DNA of 64,000 bases from Desulfarculales bacterium UBA696 (GTDB taxonomy: Bacteria; Desulfobacterota; Syntrophobacteria; Syntrophobacterales; Syntrophobacteraceae), in contig DBMO01000002.1 of NCBI GenBank assembly GCA_002298995.1, forward strand, positions 62,001 through 126,000, in the 5' to 3' direction. The notes below the pieces were generated by a model that was not told where the DNA came from, ran no database searches, and saw only the letters and a list, made by a program, of their open reading frames with translations. The position numbers were made by a program, and so were the translations under genes. Shown here piece by piece: positions 37,293 to 44,994 of this stretch; within the stretch, counting starts at the first letter, position 1, and each line of letters begins with the position of its first letter.

Positions 37293-38285
37293 CTAAAGTC
37301 CGCACGGGACAGTTATGGCCCCGGCTCATGTAAACCCCGCACCGGCGGTGCACGAGTAACAATGATCGGATACAGCTATCCTGGAGCCGTGCCGGGGAGG
37401 CGAGTCCATCTCCTCTATTTTAACTGGCAGGCCGCCGATTGGAACCCCGGCAGCCAGGTTGAAATCACAGTCGTAAAGAAAGCCATCCCACGAGACTGTC
37501 ACGAGACCGCGGCACATTACTCCCTGCAGTGCTCGGAGGTTGAACGCGCCTGCAAGGAGGGCCATATATCGGGCCAGCACGCCCGTTTGCTCGAGGTTCT
37601 TTCTAAACCGTCCCAGAGGCACATTGGCAAAGCTGAACAAGCGGTTGAAGCTGATTCCCCACCCTTGGACAAGACCCGAGCGCAGCTTCGCCTCGAATGC
37701 CTGCTGGTCCCCGGGAAGCTCGGGGCCAACGGGATTGTGCACCAAGTCGAGTGTAAGACCCGACCCGCATTTTCCGTAGCCCAGCTCGTTTAACTTTTGC
37801 AAAGAGGCGATGCTTGCATCAAGCACTCCGCTGCCCCGCTGCCGCTCCATCTCAGCCGGGTTGGTCGAGGGGAAAGAGGCCGTTACGGCTATCCTGAATT
37901 TTTTTAGCAGCCCGGCAATGCGGAAACCGGCGGGTGAATTCAAAGCGGTAAGATTGGAGCGGAATGTGATCAGGCGTGCTGTCCCGGAAAGTCCGCTTAG
38001 CAGGTGCTCGATATTGGGATTGAGTTCCGGAGCCCCGCCCGTTATATCGACGGCCTTGAAGCCGGCCCTTTTAACATAGGCGATCACCTCGTCCATGACC
38101 TCGACGCCCATGATCTCCCGGCGCTGGGGACCAGCTTCGAGGTGACAATGGCCGCATGTCTGGTTGCACAAAAAACCCGTATTTACCTGAATTATTTGGG
38201 TATGATCGCGGGTAAGCTCAAGTCCCTTTCCAGCAAGCATGGCTGAAAACGGCTCGACTGGGCTGATGAAACAATCCGACTCCAT
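37293..38285 (-). CDS. arsS: arsenosugar biosynthesis radical SAM selenoprotein ArsS (in-frame TGA read as Sec)
   Basis: ArsS-type radical SAM enzymes couple the adenosyl moiety of SAM to dimethylarsenic in arsenosugar synthesis in cyanobacteria; deltaproteobacterial members are less studied. The cluster cysteines are C40/C44/C47 (CNQTCGHC), followed by AGPQRREIM and a Cys-rich C-terminus (MCRGL...YDCDFN...CYSCTAGAGFT). An in-frame TGA lies at 37326-37328 (residue 320). Reading through gives UAGAITVPCGL then TAG, aligning with the family end CTAGAGSSCGGA, so the TGA replaces the conserved Cys. A short GGG/CCC stem-loop lies just after the TGA. The start is 38285, with AGGAA upstream. An ORF caller would stop at 37326. 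Confidence 0.88.
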
Positions 38286-38622
38286 TTCTGGTTCCTTGAC
38301 CAAGTTATAACAGCACGTTAGAGTTTTTCTTGATAAAGAAGACCCGGTCAGTATATCAGGGGACTGCATTTACCGGGACAGGATAACATTATTTTCCGGT
38401 CTAGCATCTGTGTTTTGCAATAGTTGATATCGATTTTGCCTATACTGGCCGATGTTCGAAACACCTTTGAGCCGAGCGAAACCCAACGATTCCGGTTCCA
38501 GGACGTTGGGTTTCGCTTCTTCTTCATCCATGCGCGGATTTGAGATCATCCACGCTCAATCCAGTCTTGTACAAAATCCAACCCAGCCTATCAACGTATG
38601 GTCCTCAAAATTCCACGGTGCT
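38286..38622. repeat. 337-base intergenic interval with hairpin repeat A (copy 3)
   Basis: AGCGAAACCCAAC (38475-38487) and GTTGGGTTTCGCT (38505-38517) form a perfect 13-base stem with a 17-base loop. It lies between the two minus-strand selenoprotein genes, so they may not be one transcript. The arsS promoter should lie in the AT-rich part near 38300-38440; I could not assign boxes. Confidence 0.7.
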
Positions 38623-39195
38623 TCAGGGCAGGAGCCAGTACGGGTAGGCTCGCCTGGACCATTCGCTGTAGTGGTAGCGCACCTGGAGTGTGTTGTAGGC
38701 TTCCTTGAGATGCCCGGGCTGGTGGGTGCTCTTGTATGAGGCCACGCCCTTCAAGAAGACGGCTTCGGGCGCCGAGCTGCTGTAAGCGTATTCGGAGATT
38801 ACCTGTTCCAGGTTCTCCAGGGCTTCCTTGAACCGGTCCTGATTGAAACAGCCCTTTCCGATCCCCAGCATCAGCGATGGTATAAGCTCGACCGGGGGAA
38901 GGTAGCCAAGCACCCGGTGGTGCTCTTTTCCTCCGGCGTCGATAAGGAGCAGACTGGGAGTCCACTTGATGCCGTAGTCGGCCGCGTAGGGCTGGGCGTT
39001 GTGGGGCAGTTGAAGCGGTATCACTTTGTTTTGCAAAAAATCAATTACCTTTGGATTGGGATACGTAGCCGCATCCATCGTTTTGCAGCCAATTCAATCG
39101 GGGTTGAAAAAGTCGAGGAAAACGAATTTCCCTTCCGATTTTGCCCGCGATAATGCCTGGCTGAAGTCTTTGACCCATTCGATTTTATCAGGCAT
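38623..39195 (-). CDS. thioredoxin-like UxxC selenoprotein with TPR-like C-terminus (in-frame TGA read as Sec)
   Basis: From the ATG at 39195, preceded by AAGGAGG at ideal spacing, the frame reads MPDKIEWVKDFSQALSRAKS, then GKFVFLDFFNPD, then TGA (39094-39096, residue 34), then IGCKTMDAATYPNPKV. FxNPDUxxC is exactly where thioredoxin-like proteins carry the CxxC pair, so U34/C37 would be the redox couple. The cis-Pro is in WTPSLLLID. Residues ~105-185 are helical repeats of TPR type (RFKEALENLEQVISEY). Total 190 residues. After the TGA, AUUGG can pair with CCAAU 29 bases on, a possible SECIS stem. An ORF caller would report only the part from 39078, losing the active site. Confidence 0.85.
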
Positions 39196-39724
39196 TGTTA
39201 TCCTCCTTTTGGGGTAATGATGGGCCTGTCTTGTGATAAGCAACCAAGACAGAAGGGAGCCGATTGAGCCAAAATAAGGCTCATGCGGGGCAATTCAAGC
39301 CGCGGTTTGGAGTTGAGCCTCAAGGGTTGAAAAATCGGGGTCCCGGCACTAGAATTTTAGTGCTCCCGTGCCCGATAATGACAAAAACTTTGCCAATCAC
39401 CTTTGACTTGTGTTTCTGATTGGGATATCTGACTATGTGAAGAGTTTTGCACATAATCCGGGTGGAGTTCGCCTCCGAGTTTTCCTTCGAGATCTGATTA
39501 AGTAACTGTTAAAAGCCGCTGTAGCTCTTTTTGAAGTCCTGGGGCGGACGCGTAACTTTGAGGAAGCTTCTGCCGCGCGGGATGTCGCGCCGCGCAGAGT
39601 GCTTTTGGAGCGCGTCCCGCTTACACTATGAATGCGCAACATCTCACCCGGAGAACAAATCCAAATCTTTTCCGTCATTTTCTGTATTCAGGCATAAACA
39701 CAAATTTAAAAAGAGGATGATCTC
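39196..39724. other. 529-base divergent intergenic region
   Basis: It lies between the UxxC gene (minus) and the oxidoreductase gene (plus). It holds a hairpin GCACTA-GAATTT-TAGTGC at 39346-39363 flanked by GTCCCG/CCCGTG, and a GC-rich patch at 39565-39620. No coding frame is convincing. Promoters for both genes must lie here, but none is clear. Confidence 0.45.
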
Positions 39725-41782
39725 ATGTACTCATACCTTACGCCCAGCGAATTTTTTCTGGTAAGAATCCTATTCCTGGCTGCCTTTGTCTGGGTGCTCT
39801 ACCTTTTTGCCACGAGGGTTCAATTCCTGGTTCAGGCATTGCAACTCGGCGTTCCAGATCCCAAACCCCGGACAGACGATCCCCCCAGCAGAGTTCAGGC
39901 CCTGCTCACATACGTCTTCGGGCAAAGGCGCGTTATAATGTTTCCGGGGGGCTTCGGGCATTTTGTGATTTTCTGGGGCTTTCTTACGATTTCCCTGGTG
40001 ACCCTGGAGTTCATTCTCAACGGGTTGATCCCGCAAATCTCCTTCTGGGCAATACCGGGGTTTGCCCTCATCGGACTTTTCGTTGACATTATAAGTCTGG
40101 CGGTAATAGTGGCCATCGTGATTTCCCTTTACCGCCGCTTTGTCCTAAAGCCTATCAGGCTGCAAGGGCCGCTTTCCGGACATGTTGACGCAATAATAGT
40201 TCTAAGCCTAATCTCCACTCTCATCATCAGTTACTTTTTCATGACGGCGATGAGGGTGTCGGCCGGGGAAATGAGCGCTTTCTGGGCGCCTGTTTCAAGC
40301 GTATTCAGGGGTTTGCTGCCGGCGGTAAAGGAAGGAGAAGTAACGGGAATGGCCAAGGCCGTTTTCGGCTTCCTCTGGCTGGTTCATTTATCAGCTCTCC
40401 TTTTCTTTCTTTACTACATTCCGCGCTCCAAGCACCTTCACCTCCTCGGCGCGATCCCTAACATTTATCTTCGCGACTTCGGCCCCACCGGCATAATCAA
40501 CAAGATGGATCTCGAAGACGAAGAGGCTGAATCCTTCGGTGTAAACGCAGTAGAGCAGTTTACCTGGAAGCAGTTGCTCGACACTTATGCCTGCACGGAA
40601 TGCGGCCGCTGCCAGGAACAGTGCCCGGCCTACAATACCGGCAAGGAACTCAGTCCCAAGGGCCTGGTTCACGATCTCAAGGAACACCTTTTCGAGCGCG
40701 CGCCGGTTCTCATAGCAGAAGGCAAATTGACTCCCGAAAAGCTCGATGAGATGAAAGAAAAATATGAAATCCTCAACAAAGAGCTGATCGGCGGCGTTTT
40801 CAGCGAGAATCTGCTCTGGGCCTGCACAACGTGCCAGGCCTGCCAGACCGTGTGCCCGGTCTGGATCGAACACGTGCAGCTTATCATCGATATGAGGCGC
40901 TATCTTGTTCTCACCGAGGCCAAGATGAGCTCCGAGGTCCAACTCGCCATGCGCAACATGGAAAAGAACTCGAACCCGTGGGGCATGGGGCAGCATCTGC
41001 GGGGCGAGTGGGCCGACGGTCTCGACATTCCGACCATGGCCGAAAAGGAAGGCGCCGAGTATCTGCTCTACGTCGGCTGCTCCGCCTCGCTCGACCAGGA
41101 AAACAGGAGCATCGCGGTAGCCACCGCTAAGATCCTGAAGGCCGCGGGAGTTGACTTCGCCATCCTCGGCCAGGAAGAAATGTGCTGCGGCGAGACGGCC
41201 CGGCGACTCGGAAATGAATACCTCTCCGCCGCGATGATGGAGGGCAACGTCGAGCTATTCAATGCTTACGGCGTGAAGAAGATCATCACCGTTTGCCCGC
41301 ACTGTTTCAATACCACGAAGAACGAGTACGGACAGTTCGGCGGCGAATACCGGGTTTACCATCACACAGAGTTCATCAAGCAGTTGATAGATGACGGCAA
41401 AATCAAGCTGAACAAGAAGGTAAACCTTGGCAATCTCGTATGGCACGACTCCTGTTATCTCGGCAGGTACAACTACATCTACGAGCAACCCCGCGACCTG
41501 ATTCAGAAAGCGACCGGCAGAGCGCCTATCGAAATGAGCAAGCACCATCAGCTCAGCTTCTGCTGCGGCGCCGGCGGAGGCGGAATGTGGATGGAGGAAA
41601 CCGAGGGCGAGCGCATAAACGTTGCGCGCTCGAGGCAAGCCATAGAGGCCGGCGCGGACACAATCTGCACCGCCTGCCCCTTCTGCCGCTCGATGCTGAT
41701 GGATGGGACAAAGAACCTCAACAAGGAAAACATCAAAATCGTCGATATAAGCCAGGTTGTACTCAGCGCCATCGAAGATTGA
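39725..41782 (+). CDS. membrane-bound iron-sulphur oxidoreductase, HdrD-like with NarI-like N-terminus (probable ETF:menaquinone oxidoreductase)
   Basis: A 685-residue membrane protein. Residues 1-235 hold about six transmembrane helices of the nitrate-reductase-gamma type, likely haem- and quinone-binding. Two 4Fe-4S motifs follow: CTECGRCQEQCPAYNTGK (near 285) and CTTCQACQTVCP (near 365). Two CCG-type Cys-rich domains end it (EEMCCGETARRLG with CPHCFNTTKNEYG; HDSCYLGRYN with CCGAGGGGMW and CPFCRSML), as in HdrD. This architecture fits the DUF224-type ETF:(mena)quinone oxidoreductase found in syntrophs and other anaerobes that oxidise acyl-CoAs. No etfAB is adjacent, so the role is by family. 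A GAGGATGA ribosome site precedes the ATG. Confidence 0.88.
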   Translation: MYSYLTPSEFFLVRILFLAAFVWVLYLFATRVQFLVQALQLGVPDPKPRTDDPPSRVQALLTYVFGQRRVIMFPGGFGHFVIFWGFLTISLVTLEFILNGLIPQISFWAIPGFALIGLFVDIISLAVIVAIVISLYRRFVLKPIRLQGPLSGHVDAIIVLSLISTLIISYFFMTAMRVSAGEMSAFWAPVSSVFRGLLPAVKEGEVTGMAKAVFGFLWLVHLSALLFFLYYIPRSKHLHLLGAIPNIYLRDFGPTGIINKMDLEDEEAESFGVNAVEQFTWKQLLDTYACTECGRCQEQCPAYNTGKELSPKGLVHDLKEHLFERAPVLIAEGKLTPEKLDEMKEKYEILNKELIGGVFSENLLWACTTCQACQTVCPVWIEHVQLIIDMRRYLVLTEAKMSSEVQLAMRNMEKNSNPWGMGQHLRGEWADGLDIPTMAEKEGAEYLLYVGCSASLDQENRSIAVATAKILKAAGVDFAILGQEEMCCGETARRLGNEYLSAAMMEGNVELFNAYGVKKIITVCPHCFNTTKNEYGQFGGEYRVYHHTEFIKQLIDDGKIKLNKKVNLGNLVWHDSCYLGRYNYIYEQPRDLIQKATGRAPIEMSKHHQLSFCCGAGGGGMWMEETEGERINVARSRQAIEAGADTICTACPFCRSMLMDGTKNLNKENIKIVDISQVVLSAIED

Positions 41783-41880
41783 TGGATTAGCGAAAAGACG
41801 CGGTTCGGGCCGGGGGTGGGCATCGAAATGAAAAAATTCGGCGCCCGAATCCTGAGCCCAATTTGAAGGCAAATAAAGAA

Positions 41881-41922
41881 AGCGAAACCCAACACTCCAG
41901 CCCCGGAGTGTTGGGTTTCGCT
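41881..41922. repeat. hairpin repeat A (copy 4), likely terminator
   Basis: A perfect 18-base stem, AGCGAAACCCAACACTCC against GGAGTGTTGGGTTTCGCT, with a six-base loop. It lies between the convergent oxidoreductase gene and the exported Tyr/Gly-rich gene and may end both. The core is the same as at 7870, 10381 and 38475. Confidence 0.8.
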
Positions 41923-41971
41923 CGTTTCAAGGGCGCCTCAAGTACGTGGGACAGCCTTTCCAGCCCGCCGG

Positions 41972-42391
41972 TTACGGTCTTCTGGGCGGCGTGGGCCCCG
42001 GGGGTCGCGGTCCGTGATGGCCGCTGTTATGGTGGCGGTAGTAGTGGCCCCTGTAATCGACGCGGCCGTAATAGCCACCGTAATAGGCCGGGCTGTAATA
42101 GCCCCCGGAATATACCGGCGCCGGCCCGTAGTAGGCAGGACCATATGCAGGACCATAATATGCGGGTCCGTGGTAAGCCGATCCATAGTAGGGCGGCGGG
42201 GCATAGTAATAGCCGGGCACGACGAGCGCGGTTGCGGCTGATGCCGCGGCACCGACCACTCCAGCAGCAGCTATAAATGGAATGGCCAGAGGGTTGAAAT
42301 AGCAGCATTCCTGGGCTTCCGCCCTGGTAGCGGGCAAAGCCCACGGCAGGAAAAAGCCGACCATTAAAACCGCCAGAAGTTTCGCTTTCAT
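41972..42391 (-). CDS. exported Tyr/Gly/Pro-rich low-complexity protein
   Basis: I cannot assign a function. The 139 residues begin with a good signal peptide (MKAKLLAVLMVGFFLPWALPATRAEA). They continue with ECCYFNPLAIPF, a hydrophobic Ala/Val stretch (AAGVVGAAASAATALVV) and a repetitive tail of YYGPAY, HGPAYYGPAYG and GGYYS units ending in His/Pro/Arg. Such tails occur in many small proteobacterial envelope proteins. The coding strand is supported by the signal peptide and by the regular Tyr-Gly repeats. It may be a surface or matrix component. Confidence 0.7.
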   Translation of the reverse strand: MKAKLLAVLMVGFFLPWALPATRAEAQECCYFNPLAIPFIAAAGVVGAAASAATALVVPGYYYAPPPYYGSAYHGPAYYGPAYGPAYYGPAPVYSGGYYSPAYYGGYYGRVDYRGHYYRHHNSGHHGPRPPGPTPPRRP

Positions 42392-42696
42392 ATCAGTTCC
42401 TCTTGGTTCCGGTTGGGTTAGCCTCCAGTTAGTCCATTCGATATACTCTGAATAGACTTTTGTGCTCTTAAAATCGTCTACCTTGTTTTCTCTCTTTTCT
42501 ACTTTTCTTCAAGGGCATAAAAAGACCGATTGCGCGGGCGGACTACATAGAATAAATTCGAAAAGATACGCAAAACAGCGCCAGATTACGTGAACTCTGC
42601 TTATGCAACCGATCCGGGGCTGGATTTTGCGATTAGAGGACTGCCCTGAAACGGGGTTCGATTCGCAATGAATTGCACACAGTGCGTTGGTGAAAA
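42392..42696. other. 305-base divergent intergenic region
   Basis: It is an AT-rich stretch between the Tyr/Gly-rich gene (minus) and the PilZ gene (plus), presumably with both promoters. I see no repeat or RNA gene. Confidence 0.4.
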
Positions 42697-43152
42697 ATGG
42701 AAACGGTCAAAGTATTTCTGAGTGATGAGCGGGCAGGGAACGTAATTTGCCAAAAGTGCGGAAACGCCAAGCCGATTAAGTTCCAAACTAATGAAATACC
42801 CCGCGCAGCTTCGGCCAAGTGCAAGTGCGGCAATGTTTTCACAATAACTTTCGAGAAGAGACAATACTATCGAAAGCAGGTCGGTATGACCGCCAAATGT
42901 CTGTTTCCCGGCGATGCAGTAGAAACTCTGGTCAAATTGATAGACGTTTCCCAGGGCGGATTGTGCTTTGTGAAGCCGGTGGGCAAGTCGCCGGAACCGG
43001 ATGAAATAGTTAAAATTTCCTTCGAGCTGGAGGGCAGAGCCATCCATGGTGTCGCCAAAATATGCAACGTCAGGGGCGACCGTGTCGGCGCCAACTTTAC
43101 GAGCATGGACGAACACAGCAGGAAAGTTCTGGGATTCTTTCTAATGCCGTGA
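42697..43152 (+). CDS. PilZ domain protein with N-terminal zinc-ribbon-like segment
   Basis: A 151-residue cytoplasmic protein. Residues 1-48 contain two Cys pairs, ICQKC (18-21) and KCKC (42-44), spaced like a small zinc ribbon. The PilZ domain follows, with the RxxxR-type motif in RQYYRKQ and DVSQGGL for the D/NxSxxG motif, so c-di-GMP binding is expected. The partner is unknown. It is a candidate effector for the c-di-GMP level controlled by proteins such as the HD-GYP/PilZ protein at 4.5-6.1 kb. Confidence 0.85.
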   Translation: METVKVFLSDERAGNVICQKCGNAKPIKFQTNEIPRAASAKCKCGNVFTITFEKRQYYRKQVGMTAKCLFPGDAVETLVKLIDVSQGGLCFVKPVGKSPEPDEIVKISFELEGRAIHGVAKICNVRGDRVGANFTSMDEHSRKVLGFFLMP

Positions 43153-43459
43153 AAAGTGAATTGTCTGCCGGACAGTCTCCAATTTTAGACCACCTCTTTT
43201 GTCCTCTCTAACGCAAGCCTCGATTCTTCGATTAATTTGTTTAATTCTTTGGATACATTATCCCAGTCCGCGCTCGATTCTTTCAGCACTTTCAAAATGA
43301 GTCCGGCTTTCTGGATATTTGTACGCAGACCATCTCTGCAATGTAGTTATTTCAGAGACTTATCGCATCAGGGGCTCGGGCTTGATCGGGCACGGATACG
43401 CTTTACTCGCAAGACTTGCCTGCGGGGCGGGCTTTTCAGCCCGCGGGCGGGTGTGCCTT
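43153..43459. other. 307-base interval with a possible gene remnant
   Basis: Apart from the 53-codon open stretch listed separately (43185-43346, minus), I see no gene, RNA or repeat. The region near 43425-43445 is GC-rich and contains a short GCGGGC palindrome. Confidence 0.4.
43185..43346 (-). pseudogene. possible gene remnant (53 codons)
   Basis: The minus-strand frame reads HCRDGLRTNIQKAGLILKVL, then KESSADWDNVSKELNKLIEE and SRLALERTKEVV before a TAA. The composition is protein-like and helical, but a TAA lies directly upstream and no good start or ribosome site is present. It could be the C-terminal end of a lost protein or a chance frame. Confidence 0.25.
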
Positions 43460-44719
43460 CTATCCTTTTGGTTTTTTCTTAAAATTATTTGCGTGAGGGT
43501 TGTTTTTGGCAGCGACTTTTTTGACCGCCACTGTTTTGCCGAGATGTTGTTTTCCTGGGGACTTGGCGGATTTTGTCGATTTTTTAAGTTTTTCCTGCTT
43601 AACCGCGTTTCCGGCGCTGACGTGGGTAGATTTCACCGCTGCCTTCCGCGACTTGGCCAGACCTTTTCCCGTCTTTGCGGCCGCCGTGGATTTTGCGGCG
43701 AGCTTCTCCTCTTTGGCTGACCTTGGAAGAGAGGCGGCCTGTTTATTTGCTTTGAGGGCCGCTAAACGGGTAAGCCTTGCTTTGTGCCTGTTTCCGTGGA
43801 ATCCGGCAGCGGCTGTTCCGGCGGTTTTAGCCGTGGCGGCCTCGATTTCAGATGAGGAATCAGATCCCATGGCAAATTTCACATCCGCATGGGGCGCGCC
43901 GCATTCGCGAAAACCTGCCTCAATGAGTTTCTCGGTCTCGGTAAGTCTGATCCCGGGTGTGCGAGCGCCCATGACAACGGCAAGAATGCGTGTCCCTCCG
44001 CGCTTCGCGGTAGCCGAAATATTGTAGCCCGATGCGCAGACGAAGCCCGTTTTCAGGCCGTCCACACCGGGACACCTGCCGAGGAGCCGATTCGCGTTAT
44101 GATGCGAACTCCTGCCATAGCTATACGCCTGCAGTGAATGAATGCCGAGAGATTCAGGGAATCGGTGAAGATAAACTGTAGAGAGTCTTGCTATATCACG
44201 GGCGGTGGTTAGCTGGCCTGCCGCGGGCAGGCCGTTTGGCGTGAAAAACCGCGTTTTGGTCATCCCCAATTCGCGGGCCTTTGCGTTCATCTTGGCTACG
44301 AACCGGTCCACGCTGCCGCTTATGTGCTCGGCGGCCGCCACGCAGGCGTCGTTGCCGGACACGACCGCCATGCCCTTTATCAGCTCTTCGAGCGGCACCC
44401 TGGCGCCTGCTTTGAGCCCCATCCTGGACCCGCCGGTGGATGCAGCGCGCCGGCTGACTTCCACTTTGTCGGAAAGGTGAACCTGCCCTTCCTTTATTGC
44501 ATCGAAGACCAGGTAGAGTGATAAAATCTTCGTAATAGACGCGGGCGCAATAGGCAGATCGGCATTTTGCTCGAAAAGAACATTCCCGCTCTCCATGTCG
44601 ATAACGATAGCTGATTGCGCGTTTATTCGATTGGCTGTTTTGGCGTGTGAAAATTGAGGAGCGAGGACAACGGAGGACAGGAAGAAGAAGAACAACACGA
44701 GATGCTGCTTGCGCTGCAT
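43460..44719 (-). CDS. D-alanyl-D-alanine carboxypeptidase (S11) with Lys/Ala-rich histone-like tail
   Basis: A 419-residue periplasmic penicillin-binding protein of the DacA/PBP5 family that trims the terminal D-Ala of peptidoglycan stems. A signal peptide (1-26) precedes the catalytic domain with S61-x-x-K (ASITK), the SGN triad (VVSGNDACVAAAEH) and KTG (GLKTGFVCASG). In place of the usual PBP5 beta domain and membrane anchor, the last ~130 residues are a low-complexity basic tail rich in Lys and Ala (KAAVKSTHVSAG; KKSTKSAKSPGK), resembling histone H1. The tail might bind acidic wall or LPS components, or DNA. Confidence 0.88.
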   Translation of the reverse strand: MQRKQHLVLFFFFLSSVVLAPQFSHAKTANRINAQSAIVIDMESGNVLFEQNADLPIAPASITKILSLYLVFDAIKEGQVHLSDKVEVSRRAASTGGSRMGLKAGARVPLEELIKGMAVVSGNDACVAAAEHISGSVDRFVAKMNAKARELGMTKTRFFTPNGLPAAGQLTTARDIARLSTVYLHRFPESLGIHSLQAYSYGRSSHHNANRLLGRCPGVDGLKTGFVCASGYNISATAKRGGTRILAVVMGARTPGIRLTETEKLIEAGFRECGAPHADVKFAMGSDSSSEIEAATAKTAGTAAAGFHGNRHKARLTRLAALKANKQAASLPRSAKEEKLAAKSTAAAKTGKGLAKSRKAAVKSTHVSAGNAVKQEKLKKSTKSAKSPGKQHLGKTVAVKKVAAKNNPHANNFKKKPKG

Positions 44720-44994
44720 GCAATCACCCCCTCTTTGAGTACCCGGTCAGTACCGAAAATGGACTGCTTATCGTCAAAGCGGCCAACCAGCGCCGATCAG
44801 CTCAGTTTCTCAAGGAAATCCGAGGCATGTGTATCTATGGAGACTGAAGCGCTTTTTGTCAACAAAATTATTCGGTTTTTCTTATCGGATTATCGGCCCC
44901 ACCTCCGCCAGAACAAATCTTTGCAAAAAGGGACGGTCTTTTGTATAACCTTCGGCGTCAATTGGGAAAATTTCAGCCAGAGGGGACCTCAACT

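Noticed and set aside
38623..39195. Frameshift or nonsense pseudogene reading of the UxxC gene
   Set aside because: The TGA falls exactly on the first Cys of the active-site pair, the frame stays intact on both sides, and two other genes show the same TGA-for-Cys pattern.
41255..41872. 205-codon minus-strand frame opposite the oxidoreductase gene
   Set aside because: Antisense shadow; the CCG-domain motifs on the plus strand are clear.
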